Made by a program: the position numbers and the translations under genes | Shown here: in pieces, positions 7,081 to 15,503 of the stretch | Layout: each line of letters opens with the position of its first letter | Numbering within the stretch: the stretch's first letter is position 1 | Assembly (NCBI RefSeq): GCF_040518285.1 | Contig: NZ_CP155449.1 | Span: 1,364,001-1,428,000 of the forward strand | DNA from: Knoellia sp. S7-12 | GTDB taxonomy: Bacteria > Actinomycetota > Actinomycetes > Actinomycetales > Dermatophilaceae | Direction of reading: 5' to 3' | DNA: 64,000 bases | The notes under the pieces: model-generated | Told to the model about the DNA's origin: nothing | Database searches by the model: none | Seen by the model: only the letters and a program-made list of their open reading frames with translations

Positions 7081-8769
7081 GTGACACCTCCAGGCACGCG
7101 TCCGACCCCTGTCATCCTCGTCCTCGGCGCCGAGTATCGCCAGGCCATGGTCGACGTCCTCTCCCAGCGCTACTCGGTCGACTACGAGATCATCGCCCCC
7201 TCGACCATGGAGGAGATCATCGAGGTCCTCACGGATCTCAAGACCGGCAGTCGCCCGGTTGCGCTGGCCGCCTGCGAGTTCTTCGCGGAGGGTGAGAAGG
7301 CCACCCACCTGCTCGCCAAGTTCCAGAAGTTCATGCCGAGCGCCCGCCGACTCGTCTATGTCCCGGTCGAACGCTTCCGCGGGTCGGTCGCCGTCATGCG
7401 GGAGAGCCTCGCCGAGGGCCGGCTCGACCTCTACCTCATGCTTCCGCAGGGGCCGCGGGACGAGGAGTTCCACACGGCAATCTCCGAGACGCTGTCCGAC
7501 TGGGCGCAGTCGGTCAACCCGTCCGAGATCGACGGGACCCGGATCATCGCCGACGGTCCCTCGCCCGACCTGAGCCGGATCCGAGACTTCCTCGACCGCA
7601 TGGGCATGCCCAACACGGTGCATGCCCCGGACAGTCCCGCGGGCATCGAGGTGCTGGCGTTGGCCGGCTCGGGCGCGGAGCTGCCAGTGCTTCACGCGCC
7701 AAACGGTGAACAGCCCCTGTCCCGGCCCACGAACGCCGATCTCGGGGCGGCGCTCTATGGACGCCCCACGGACATCGGTGAGGACGCGATCTGCGACCTC
7801 GTCATCGTCGGTGCCGGGCCTGCTGGTCTCGGTGCTGCCGTCTATGCGGCGTCCGAGGGGCTCGACACCCTGATCATCGACCAGGGGCCAATCGGCGGAC
7901 AGGCCGGGACGAGCTCGATGATCCGCAACTATCTCGGCTTCCCGCGGGGGATCTCCGGTATGCGGCTCGCGCAGCGTGCGCGATCACAGGCCGTCCGCTT
8001 CGGTGCGCGATTCCTCGCCGGCCAGGAGGTGACTGGCCTGCGGATCGCGGAGGGTCCCGACGGTTGCCACGTCGTCGAGCTCGGCGCCGCCGCCGTGCGT
8101 GGTCGCACCGTGCTCATCGCGACGGGGGTCGACTACCGGCGCCTCGGCGTCGAGCGGCTCGAGAGCCTCGTCGGCCGCGGCGTCAACTACGGTGCGGCGG
8201 CGAGCACATCACAAGAGGTCAAGCACAAGGACGTCTATGTCGTGGGCGGTGGCAACAGCGCCGGGCAGGCCGCAGTGCACTTGTCCCGCTTCGCCAAGCA
8301 CGTGACCATCCTCGTGCGTCGGGAGAGGCTCGCCGCGACGATGTCGAACTACCTCATCCGAGAGATCGAGGGGAACCCGCGTATCACCATCCGACCGCGG
8401 ACCGTCGTGACCGACGGTGGCGGCGAAGGCCACCTCGAGTGGCTCACCCTGCGTGACGTCGACTCCGAAGCAGACGAGCGGGTCGACGCCGCAGGGCTCT
8501 ACCTGTTGCTCGGCGCGCAGCCGACCTGCCACTGGCTACCGCAGGAGGTGGCGAGGGACGACCGTGGCTTCGTGCTCTCAGGGGCCGACACCCCGTGGCA
8601 GTCGTGGCAGGGCGGCCGTCCGCCGGAGCCCTATGCGACGACGGTGCCCGGCATCTATGTGGCTGGTGACATCCGGTGCGGCTCGATGAAGCGGGTTGCC
8701 TCCGCGAGCGGTGAGGGCGCCGGCGTGGTGCCGCTCGTCCATACGTTCCTGGCGCCGGACGCGGGCTGA
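7081..8769 (+). CDS. Thioredoxin-reductase-like FAD/NAD(P) oxidoreductase with N-terminal receiver-like domain
   Basis: Starting at GTG 7081 gives 562 residues. About the first 140 (VILVLGAEYRQAMVDVLSQR onward) look like a degenerate receiver-type domain, and a linker of about 90 residues follows. The rest is a two-dinucleotide-fold flavoprotein: FAD motif GAGPAGLGAAVYAA at about 244, GPIGGQAGTSSMIRNYLGFP, NAD(P) motif GGGNSAGQAA at about 389, and the second FAD motif GIYVAGDIRCGSMKRVA near the end. The redox pair of true thioredoxin reductases (C-A-x-C) is replaced by A-A-S-T in NYGAAASTSQEVKHK, so thioredoxin reduction by the normal mechanism is excluded. A ferredoxin/flavodoxin or other electron acceptor is more likely. 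It lies 10 bases after meaB. Confidence 0.8.
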   Translation: MTPPGTRPTPVILVLGAEYRQAMVDVLSQRYSVDYEIIAPSTMEEIIEVLTDLKTGSRPVALAACEFFAEGEKATHLLAKFQKFMPSARRLVYVPVERFRGSVAVMRESLAEGRLDLYLMLPQGPRDEEFHTAISETLSDWAQSVNPSEIDGTRIIADGPSPDLSRIRDFLDRMGMPNTVHAPDSPAGIEVLALAGSGAELPVLHAPNGEQPLSRPTNADLGAALYGRPTDIGEDAICDLVIVGAGPAGLGAAVYAASEGLDTLIIDQGPIGGQAGTSSMIRNYLGFPRGISGMRLAQRARSQAVRFGARFLAGQEVTGLRIAEGPDGCHVVELGAAAVRGRTVLIATGVDYRRLGVERLESLVGRGVNYGAAASTSQEVKHKDVYVVGGGNSAGQAAVHLSRFAKHVTILVRRERLAATMSNYLIREIEGNPRITIRPRTVVTDGGGEGHLEWLTLRDVDSEADERVDAAGLYLLLGAQPTCHWLPQEVARDDRGFVLSGADTPWQSWQGGRPPEPYATTVPGIYVAGDIRCGSMKRVASASGEGAGVVPLVHTFLAPDAG

Positions 8770-8792
8770 GCCGGACGACATACGGTAGGTCC

Positions 8793-9095
8793 ATGCTTGT
8801 TGCCTTCTCCGTCTCCCCGTCCGTCGCCGACGACCAGGGAGGAGTCACCGGTGCTGTCGCCGATGCCGTGCGCATCGTCCGCGAGAGCGGTCTGCCCCAT
8901 CGCACCGACTCGATGTTCACCACGATCGAGGGTGAATGGGACGAGTGCATGGCCGTCGTGAAGGCCTGCGTCGACGCCGTCGCAGCCCACGGCCCGCGGG
9001 TCGGGCTCGTGCTCAAGGCCGACATCCGGCCAGGTCGCACGGGTGAGCTCGAGGGCAAGCTTGAGCGGCTGGAAGCCGCACTCACCGACAGCTGA
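8793..9095 (+). CDS. MTH1187/YqgV-family thiamine-binding protein
   Basis: A 100-residue ferredoxin-like-fold protein. The hallmark order is seen: an N-terminal beta strand MLVAFSVSPS, VTGAVADAVRIVRESGLPH, the TDSMFTTIEGEWDECMAVV block that forms the binding surface, and VGLVLKADIRPG. Family members bind thiamine or related ligands and are assumed to serve thiamine salvage or transport. No riboswitch fits in the short gap before it (TACGGTAGGT is 10 bases upstream and could be a -10 region). It is the last gene of the plus-strand run. Confidence 0.85.
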   Translation: MLVAFSVSPSVADDQGGVTGAVADAVRIVRESGLPHRTDSMFTTIEGEWDECMAVVKACVDAVAAHGPRVGLVLKADIRPGRTGELEGKLERLEAALTDS

Positions 9096-9228
9096 CTCAC
9101 CGCGCAAAGCGTCGGCGCTCGCGTCAGACTGCTGCGTGCTCGATGCGCTCCTCGGCCGCCAGGCTGGCCCGAGTCGGGATGGCCAGCGATGCCACCCGCC
9201 AGGCGCCCCTGGCCGCGCGCCTGAAGGT

Positions 9229-10572
9229 CTAGGGCGTGGCGAAGAGGGCGGCGAGCTCGGGGTGAGCCCGTCGATAACCCTCGAACAACGACCGCGCCGT
9301 CGTCACCGAGTCGACGAGCGGATGCAGCGCGAATGCCTTGACCGCAGCCTGTTCAGAGCCCGTCGTGGCTGCCTCGATGACGAGCCGCTCGACGGCCTTG
9401 ACCTGCTGCATGAGGCCGAGCATGTGGCCTTCGACCGGCGCCAGGGGTTTCCTGTGCGGACCGTCGTGGTCCACGACGCACGGGATCTCGACAACGGCAT
9501 CGTCCGGCATACCCGGCACGGCTCCGCCACCGCGGATGTTGAGGATCATCGACGAGGTCTCACCACGGCCGATCGCGGCCATGATCGCGAGCGCGACGCC
9601 TTCGTAGCCGCCACCTGCGACGTCGGCTTCGTCGCGCTCCTCGTCCTCGGCGCGGGCCTCACGCATGTAGGTCGCGTCGCGCTCCTCGCGCACTCTGTTC
9701 CACTCGGCGGATGCAATCTCGGGGTGGCTCGCGACCGTGGCATAGAAGGCGTCCTGCTGGTCGCGGAGGAACTCTCCACGCGTCTGTGGTGCGGACAGGA
9801 TCGAGGCCTGGGCCTCACGACCGAAGTAGTAGTAGTAGAGGTACTCATTGGGAATGGCGCCCAGGGCCCGGATCCAGTCGGCACCGAAGAGCCGTCCCTC
9901 CTCGAGGGTCTGGAGTGCGATCGGATCCGAGACGAGTCGGGGGAGGTGGTCCGTGCCGTCGACCCGCAGGCCCCGCAGCCACCCGAGGTGGTTGAGGCCG
10001 ACGTAGTCGATCTCGGTCGCGGTCGGATCAAGACCAAGCGCACCAATTGCCCTACGGGCCAAGGCAATTGGTGAGTCGCAGATACCGATGACGCGGTCGC
10101 CGAGCACGGACTGCATCGCCTCGGTCACGATGCCCGCCGGGTTGGTGAAGTTGATGAACCACGCGTCGGGCGCCACCTCGCGCGCGCGTCGGGCGATGTC
10201 GACGGCCACCGGAACAGTGCGCAGGGCATAGGCGAGGCCGCCGGGACCGGTCGTCTCCTGGCCCAGGACGCCGAGATCGAGGGCGACCCGCTCATCGAGC
10301 GTGCGACCAGCCAGGCCTCCGACCCGGATCGCGGAGAAGACGAAGTCGGCGCCTCGCAGGGCCTCGTCGAGGTCGGTGGTGGCGCTGACCCGGGGCGCGT
10401 GCCTGTGGTTGGCGCCAGCCTGGGTGAGCACCTGGGTCATCGCGCCAAGACGCTGTTCGTCGAGATCGTGCAGGACGACGTCGGTGACCCGGCCCTCGGA
10501 CTCGTCACGCAGCAGCGCGCCGTGGACGAGGGGGACTCGGAAGCCTCCGCCACCGAGAATCGTCAGCTTCAT
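9229..10572 (-). CDS. Glycoside hydrolase family 4, probable 6-phospho-beta-glucosidase-like enzyme
   Basis: I start it at ATG 10572 (MKLTILGGGGFRVPL, 447 residues), as the N-terminal strand and GGGG-F-R nucleotide-binding loop are standard for family 4; any longer start lacks homology. GH4 enzymes use NAD+ and Mn2+ and cleave by an oxidation-elimination mechanism. Seen here: the FVFSAIRVGG segment, GPGGLAYALRTVPV, FINFTNPAGIVTEA, VIGICDSPIALARRA with the metal-binding Cys, and VGLNHLGWLRG with the His ligand. Phospho-beta-glucosides are the likely substrate class, but other GH4 specificities are possible. It is divergent from a PfkB kinase, suggesting joint use of a sugar or its phosphate. 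Confidence 0.85.
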   Translation of the reverse strand: MKLTILGGGGFRVPLVHGALLRDESEGRVTDVVLHDLDEQRLGAMTQVLTQAGANHRHAPRVSATTDLDEALRGADFVFSAIRVGGLAGRTLDERVALDLGVLGQETTGPGGLAYALRTVPVAVDIARRAREVAPDAWFINFTNPAGIVTEAMQSVLGDRVIGICDSPIALARRAIGALGLDPTATEIDYVGLNHLGWLRGLRVDGTDHLPRLVSDPIALQTLEEGRLFGADWIRALGAIPNEYLYYYYFGREAQASILSAPQTRGEFLRDQQDAFYATVASHPEIASAEWNRVREERDATYMREARAEDEERDEADVAGGGYEGVALAIMAAIGRGETSSMILNIRGGGAVPGMPDDAVVEIPCVVDHDGPHRKPLAPVEGHMLGLMQQVKAVERLVIEAATTGSEQAAVKAFALHPLVDSVTTARSLFEGYRRAHPELAALFATP

Positions 10573-10668
10573 GGGTATCGACAGTCGTTCGACTCCATCA
10601 CAATCGCCAACGTAGCAACCGGTGCCAATGTCCTTGCAGTGTGGGAGGAGGCAGGACACGATGGCGAG

Positions 10669-11883
10669 GTGACGGTGGACCACGTCTTTGACCCGCTCGC
10701 GTCGCTGCGCCGTGACGACGACCCGGTGGTCGACGTCTTTGTGCAGGGCACGGTCTTCCTCGACATCATCTTCACCGGGCTCGCGGCGATGCCCAAGAGC
10801 GGCACCGAGGTCTGGGCCGAGGGGATGGGTTCGTGTCCCGGCGGGATCGCCAACCTTGCCGTCGCCGCGTCCCGACTCGGGCTCAAGACCTCGTTGGGCG
10901 CGGCGTTCGGGGACGACGACTACGGCGAGTTCTGCTGGAGATCCTTGGCCGAGCAGGAACGCATCGATCTGTCACGGTCGCAGCGATACCCGCACTGGCA
11001 CACACCGGTCACCGTCTCGGTGTCTGTCGGGGGAGACCGCCGCATGATCACGCACGGGCACGACGCGCCGCAGTCGGCGACCGAGATGATCGGGACGGCG
11101 CCACGGGCACGCTCGGTCCTCCTCGACCTCGACGCCGATCGGCCATTGGGCCAGGGCCACCCCGAGCGACAGTGGGTCGAGCAGGCTGCCGCCGACGGTG
11201 CGCTGCTGTTCGCCGACGTGGGATGGGACCCCACGGGGCGGTGGTCCGCCGGGGTCCTCGATCAACTGAAGTACTGCCACGCCTTCATGCCCAACTCCAC
11301 CGAGGCCATGGCCTACACGCGGACGGACTCGGCACACGACGCGCTCTATGCGCTCGCCGACCTCGTGCCGCTCGCCGTCGTCACCAACGGTCGCGACGGT
11401 GCCCTCGCCATCGACTCGGTGACCGGTGAAGAGGCCTCGGTCCCCGCGCTGCGCGTCGATGCGATCGACCCGACCGGTGCCGGCGACGTCTTCGACGCCG
11501 GAATGCTCGTCGGCAGCCTCGCCGGGTGGCCGCTCCTGGACCGGATGAACTTCGCCACCTTGTGCTCCAGTCTCGCCGTGCAGGAGTTCGGTGGGTCGCT
11601 CGCGGCACCGGGCTGGGGAGACCTCGCCGACTGGTGGCAGCGCGTGCGCCTCCAGCCGACCTCGAACGCAGCCGCACGCTCGGTGCGGCGGCGCTTTGCC
11701 TTCCTCGACGACCTCGTCGCCGAGGTCCCGCCGGGAGCGGTGCGCCGCGCCGCCGCAACCATTGCCAAGCTGTCCGACGCGCAGGCTCCCGCCGCCTCAG
11801 GCCCTTCCGAACTGCTCACCGCGCCCACCTCCGCACCACCTCCCGCGACGCCTTCCGCACCGCTCACCGACCAAACTCCCTGA
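10669..11883 (+). CDS. PfkB-family carbohydrate kinase
   Basis: Ribokinase-fold sugar kinase. I use GTG 10669 (404 residues) just before DHVFDPLASL; the start is uncertain because GGAGGAGG at 10643-10650 is rather far upstream. Family features: the substrate-side GSCPGGIANLAVAASRLG near residues 53-70, GAAFGDDDYGEF, and the catalytic DPTGAGDVFDAGMLVGSLAG near 266-285 with the general-base Asp and anion-hole GAGD. The last 85 residues are Ala/Pro-rich and extend beyond the usual fold of about 300 residues. The phosphorylated sugar cannot be told from sequence; the divergent GH4 gene hints at a sugar released from a beta-glucoside. Confidence 0.82.
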   Translation: MTVDHVFDPLASLRRDDDPVVDVFVQGTVFLDIIFTGLAAMPKSGTEVWAEGMGSCPGGIANLAVAASRLGLKTSLGAAFGDDDYGEFCWRSLAEQERIDLSRSQRYPHWHTPVTVSVSVGGDRRMITHGHDAPQSATEMIGTAPRARSVLLDLDADRPLGQGHPERQWVEQAAADGALLFADVGWDPTGRWSAGVLDQLKYCHAFMPNSTEAMAYTRTDSAHDALYALADLVPLAVVTNGRDGALAIDSVTGEEASVPALRVDAIDPTGAGDVFDAGMLVGSLAGWPLLDRMNFATLCSSLAVQEFGGSLAAPGWGDLADWWQRVRLQPTSNAAARSVRRRFAFLDDLVAEVPPGAVRRAAATIAKLSDAQAPAASGPSELLTAPTSAPPPATPSAPLTDQTP

Positions 11884-11958
11884 AGCGCAATCGCAAGGAC
11901 TGGGTCGTGGGACTCCTGAGTTGGGGTGCTTCCGGACGGGGGCGACTAGCGTGCTCCT

Positions 11959-12492
11959 GTGCCCAAGGACCTCAAGCTGCCCTTCGACCCCATCGCGCGC
12001 GCCGGCGAGCTCTGGCGTGCGCGATGGGGCGAGCGGAGCCAGGCGGCGCCGATGGTCACGGCCACGTCGATCATGCGGGTGCAGCAGCTGCTCATCACCG
12101 AGTTCGACGCCATCGCCGGACGGCACGGCCTGACGTTCGCGCGCTATGAGGCGCTCGTCCTCCTCACCTTCAGTCGTGAGGGTCAGCTGTCGATGGGGCG
12201 CATAGGTGAGCGCCTCATGGTGCACCCCACGAGCGCAACCAACATCGTGCAGCGGCTCGCGGCTCAGGGCTTCGTCGAGCGCGTCGCCAACCCGGCTGAC
12301 CGGCGGGGAGCCTTCGCTGTGATCACCGACACCGGCCGGGCCGCGATGGAGGCGACGACGGCGGATCTGGAGACCGCGCAATTCGGGCTGGGGATGCTCG
12401 ATGGCGAAGAACAGAAGGCGCTGTTCTCCCTGCTCAGAGGGGTGCGGGTCGCCGCCGGGGACTTCGTCGAGGAGCCTGTCCCGCACGACTGA
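11959..12492 (+). CDS. MarR-family transcriptional regulator
   Basis: A 177-residue winged-helix regulator from GTG 11959. Helices around VTATSIMRVQQLLITEFDAI form the dimer region. The DNA-binding part runs RYEALVLLTF, LSMGRIGERLMVHPTSATNI (recognition helix), VQRLAAQGFVERVANPADRR and the wing-plus-strand AFAVITDTGR. MarR dimers bind 20-30 bp palindromes and respond to phenolic or acyl ligands or to oxidation. A striking 27-bp palindrome lies 113 bases beyond its stop codon, ahead of the next operon, and is an obvious candidate target. No operator is evident in front of its own start. Confidence 0.88.
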   Translation: MPKDLKLPFDPIARAGELWRARWGERSQAAPMVTATSIMRVQQLLITEFDAIAGRHGLTFARYEALVLLTFSREGQLSMGRIGERLMVHPTSATNIVQRLAAQGFVERVANPADRRGAFAVITDTGRAAMEATTADLETAQFGLGMLDGEEQKALFSLLRGVRVAAGDFVEEPVPHD

Positions 12493-12604
12493 CGGGCGCG
12501 GCCACTGCGTCGGCGAGGAGCATCGTGAGGGCGCCTTCCCGGCATATGCGGGGGCAGTCGATTTGGCTCCGGAGACACTCCTTTGTCATGGTGGAGAGCA
12601 GTCC

Positions 12605-12631
12605 GTGACCAAAATGAGACATTTTGCTCAC
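12605..12631. promoter_or_regulatory. 27-bp near-perfect palindrome, candidate operator
   Basis: GTGACCAAAATG (12605-12616), spacer AGA, CATTTTGCTCAC (12620-12631). The 12-base arms are reverse complements except at one position. It is AT-rich against a very GC-rich background and ends 29 bases before the ATG of the membrane protein at 12661. The size and position suit a dimeric repressor such as the adjacent MarR protein. Confidence 0.7.
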
Positions 12632-12660
12632 GTCCCGTGTTCCAAAACAAAGGACCTTGC

Positions 12661-13395
12661 ATGCCCACGCTCGCCAAGCGGGTCGTCGGTGGCCTCCTCG
12701 CCCTCATCGGCCTGGTGCTCACCGTTATCGGCCTCTGGTACACCTTCCACCTCGGTGGCAGCGGTACCGCGACCTTCTCCACGTCGGCCTCCGGCACCAA
12801 CCCCGTGCTCGTGCCGCAGACCGTGCTCAACCGGATCGACGGCGTCGTCAAGGTCACGGCAGTCCCCCGCAAGGGAGGCGCCGTCTGGCTCGCCGCAGCC
12901 GCACCGTCCGACGCCGAGGCGCTCCTCAGCAAGACCGCGCACACGTCCGTCACCGGTGTGAGCACGAGGCCGTGGCAGCTCGAGGCCACGACCAGCGGGT
13001 CCGGCGCCACGCCGGCGCTCGCGACGTCCGACGTGTGGCGCAGCGTCAAGACCGGTGAGGGCTCCGTGTCGATGACCATCGAGCAGGCCAACGCGCCCGA
13101 GGCCGTCATCGCCCAGGCGACCAAGGGCCAGATCGAGCGCGTGGACCTGACGTGGGAGCGCAAGTCCTGGTTCGTCCAATCTGTCATCGCCGCCCTCGTC
13201 GGCCTCTTCCTGCTGCTGAGTGGACTGAGCCTGCTGTGGAGCTCGCGGAACGCCACGGGCAAGCCCACCAGCCCGCATGGTGATGCTGACGGTCAGGACG
13301 ACCACGACGGCGGTGACTCGGACACGGCATTGATGCCCCCTGCCGTTCCGGTGCGTCCCCGACCCGCGTCGACCCCCGAGGAGGAGACCGCATGA
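12661..13395 (+). CDS. Two-helix membrane protein of unknown function
   Basis: A 244-residue protein from ATG 12661, with AAAGGA about 8-13 bases upstream. The first hydrophobic helix (VVGGLLALIGLVLTVIGLWY) is at about 8-27. An external, Ser/Thr/Ala-rich domain of roughly 150 residues follows, a second helix (SVIAALVGLFLLLSGLSLLW) is at about 178-197, and the cytoplasmic tail is rich in Asp/Gly and then Pro. I recognise no characterised family. It overlaps the following lipoprotein gene by 4 bases (ATGA), so the two are translationally coupled and probably act together at the cell surface. Control by the palindrome at 12605-12631 is inferred. Confidence 0.75.
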   Translation: MPTLAKRVVGGLLALIGLVLTVIGLWYTFHLGGSGTATFSTSASGTNPVLVPQTVLNRIDGVVKVTAVPRKGGAVWLAAAAPSDAEALLSKTAHTSVTGVSTRPWQLEATTSGSGATPALATSDVWRSVKTGEGSVSMTIEQANAPEAVIAQATKGQIERVDLTWERKSWFVQSVIAALVGLFLLLSGLSLLWSSRNATGKPTSPHGDADGQDDHDGGDSDTALMPPAVPVRPRPASTPEEETA

Positions 13396-14387
13396 ACCGC
13401 CGCATCTTCACCACCTCGATCGCCAGCCTGGCCCTCGCCGCGAGCCTGACCGGCTGCGGCCTCGGCGACAGCATCGTCGGACTGCGTGACGCGCCTGTCG
13501 AACGCACCGACACGGCACCACTCAACGTTGACGGCGCCGAGAGCGTCGCCACTCGAGTCCTTGACGCGGCCACGGCTGCGCGAGGCACCAAGGGTGCCGC
13601 TGCTGCCAAGGCCCAGTCGGCCGTGCTCGCCGACGCAGCTCTGGCGCAGGCTCAGGCCGCCACCAAGCTCGGCACCGTCGCCGCATCGGACCCGCTGCAG
13701 AAGGTGAACAACCCTCAGGTCATTGCGGTCTCGCGCGGCAAGGCCTGGCCCCGCGCCATCCTCGTCGGCACCCTCGATCAGGCGAGCAAGACCCAGAGCC
13801 TGCACGTGCTCATGTCAACGGCTGCGGCCGACCCGTTCAAGGTCTATGCGTCCGTCCCGATGCTCCCCGGCACGAGTGTGCCGGCCCTGGGTGACCTCGC
13901 TGTGGGCTCGCCACTCGTCAAGGCCGCCGACAAGGCGGGTGCACCGCTCGCTCCCACGGAAGCGCTCACGGCGTACGCCGCAGCGTTGAACTACCCGAAG
14001 CCGGCGGCCTCCAAGGCGGTCACGACGACCGATGCCTATGCCACCGCACTGCGCGCGTCGGCAGCGGCGCAGGTCAAGTCGCTGGGGTCGCTCGCCTCCT
14101 TCAGCCAGACGCATGCGCCCGTCGCCAAGAACACGATCGCGTTCCGCCTCGCGGATGGTGGCACCGTGACGTTCGGCCAGCTCACGCGCCGAGACGTCAT
14201 CACGGCGAGCGCAGCGGCCAAGGAGCTCAACATCCCGGGCACCTTCAGCAAGCTCGTCGGCAAGACCAAGGCGAGCAAGAGCATCACCATCAACAGCCTC
14301 GAGAACGTCATCATGGTGGTCCCCGCCACGGGCGCTGCAGCGACCGTCGGCGCTGACGAGCAGATCGTCTCGGCGACCGCTCAGTGA
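13392..14387 (+). CDS. Putative lipoprotein of unknown function
   Basis: A 331-residue protein. The N-terminus is a lipoprotein signal (MNRRIFTTSIASLALAASLTGCG) with lipobox L-T-G-C cleaving before Cys22, so it should be anchored on the outer face of the membrane. The mature part is Ala/Lys/Thr-rich with a helical stretch (VLDAATAARGTKGAAAAKAQ) and then mixed alpha/beta sequence without a motif I can name. Its start overlaps the stop of the preceding membrane protein. A hairpin terminator begins 18 bases after its stop, so the pair forms a complete two-gene operon. Confidence 0.78.
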   Translation: MNRRIFTTSIASLALAASLTGCGLGDSIVGLRDAPVERTDTAPLNVDGAESVATRVLDAATAARGTKGAAAAKAQSAVLADAALAQAQAATKLGTVAASDPLQKVNNPQVIAVSRGKAWPRAILVGTLDQASKTQSLHVLMSTAAADPFKVYASVPMLPGTSVPALGDLAVGSPLVKAADKAGAPLAPTEALTAYAAALNYPKPAASKAVTTTDAYATALRASAAAQVKSLGSLASFSQTHAPVAKNTIAFRLADGGTVTFGQLTRRDVITASAAAKELNIPGTFSKLVGKTKASKSITINSLENVIMVVPATGAAATVGADEQIVSATAQ

Positions 14388-14404
14388 GCTGACACCTCGA
14401 TACG

Positions 14405-14438
14405 AACCGGTCCCACGCCCTCCGGCGTGGGGCCGGTT
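14405..14438 (+). terminator. Hairpin terminator after the lipoprotein gene
   Basis: A 15-base left arm (14405-14419) and a 15-base right arm (14424-14438) pair with a single G-T wobble around the tetraloop CTCC, then TGTGTCT follows. It separates the membrane protein/lipoprotein operon from the CnoX-like gene. Confidence 0.75.
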
Positions 14439-14455
14439 GTGTCTTTGAGACAATC

Positions 14456-15502
14456 ATGGACATGAGCACCACCCCCACTCCGTTCTCCGGCGCCCGCGGC
14501 GTCATCGACCTGTCCGCTCTCGCCCCCGCTGCGGGTGCATCCGGTGCTCCCGCACCGGGTGCGGCTGCACCCGGTGCCAAGCCCGGTGCTGCACCGGGGG
14601 GTCTGGGGGGTCCGGGGGGTCCGGGCGGCAACGCGACGGGCCTGCCAGAGGGCCTCCTCGTGGAGGTCACCGACGCCACTTTCACCGAGGTGATGAACCG
14701 GACCCTCCAGGTCCCTGCCGTCCTCGTCATATGGTCCTCCGCCCACGAGCAGACGGTCGGTCTCGCCGAGCGAGTGGCCGCGGTCGCGGCCCAGCTCGAC
14801 GGGCGAGTCTTCGTCATCTCCGCCGATGTCCAGAACTCGCCGTCGATCCTCCAGGCGTTCCAGCCGGTCATCGTCCAGGCGTTCGGCCAGCTCAGCGTGC
14901 CGGTGACCTTCGGACTCCTCCAGGGCCAGCCGGTGCCGCTCTTCCCGGGCCTGCCCCAGGACGACGAGATCCGCACGATCCTCGACCAGCTCGTCCAGGC
15001 CGCCGTCCAGAACGGCGTCACCGGGCGAGTCGAACTCGGTCCGGTCGCGGGTGCTGCCGCTGGAGCGGGCGAGGACGAGATGCCGGCGCTTCCCCCGCTC
15101 ATCCAGGAGGCCTACGACGCGATCGACCGCGGTGACCTCGAGGCTGCCGTGGCGGCATACGAGAAGGCACTGGCGGCCAATCCCAAGGACCACGAAGCCG
15201 AGCTCGGTCTCGCACAGGTGCGGCTCATGCTGCGCACCGATGGCCTGGACGTCCAGGCGGTCCGCGCTGCGGCTGCGGACGATCCTGAAGATGTCGACGC
15301 GCAGATCGCCGTGGCCGACCTCGATGTCCTCGGCGGCCATGTCGCTGACGCCTTCACCCGCCTCATCGACACGGTCAAGGCGACCGAGGGTGCCGACCGC
15401 GACAAGGCGCGCACCCACCTGCTCGACCTCTTCAACGTCGTCGGCAACCACGACGAGCGCGTGCGCAAGGGCCGCACCGCGCTGATGAACGCCCTCTTCT
15501 GA
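14456..15502 (+). CDS. CnoX/YbbN-like thioredoxin-fold tetratricopeptide co-chaperone without active-site cysteines
   Basis: A 348-residue protein. Residues 1-60 are a low-complexity Ala/Pro/Gly segment (APAPGAAAPGAKPGAAPGG and GGPGGPGG). A thioredoxin fold follows (LLVEVTDATFTEVMNRTL, VPAVLVIWSSAHEQTVGLAE, VFVISADVQNSPSILQAFQ, LSVPVTFGLLQGQPV). The W-C-G-P-C site is replaced by W-S-S-A-H, so it cannot do dithiol exchange. The C-terminal half carries TPR-type helices (EAYDAIDRGDLEAAVAAYEK). YbbN/CnoX proteins hold clients for GroEL/DnaK. The stop is one base from the start of the next gene, so it heads or belongs to the esterase/ATP-grasp operon. Confidence 0.85.
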   Translation: MDMSTTPTPFSGARGVIDLSALAPAAGASGAPAPGAAAPGAKPGAAPGGLGGPGGPGGNATGLPEGLLVEVTDATFTEVMNRTLQVPAVLVIWSSAHEQTVGLAERVAAVAAQLDGRVFVISADVQNSPSILQAFQPVIVQAFGQLSVPVTFGLLQGQPVPLFPGLPQDDEIRTILDQLVQAAVQNGVTGRVELGPVAGAAAGAGEDEMPALPPLIQEAYDAIDRGDLEAAVAAYEKALAANPKDHEAELGLAQVRLMLRTDGLDVQAVRAAAADDPEDVDAQIAVADLDVLGGHVADAFTRLIDTVKATEGADRDKARTHLLDLFNVVGNHDERVRKGRTALMNALF

Positions 15503-15503
15503 G

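Noticed and set aside
4647..7148. Very long antisense open frame (833 codons) opposite the thiolase, meaB and flavoprotein genes
   Set aside because: It is a GC-rich codon shadow: the peptide is Arg/Gly/Asp-rich without any domain, while the opposite strand encodes clear families.
10573..10668. Operator-like ACCGGT-centred sequence between the GH4 and PfkB genes
   Set aside because: Only about 8 of 12 positions are symmetric, within the range of chance for this composition.
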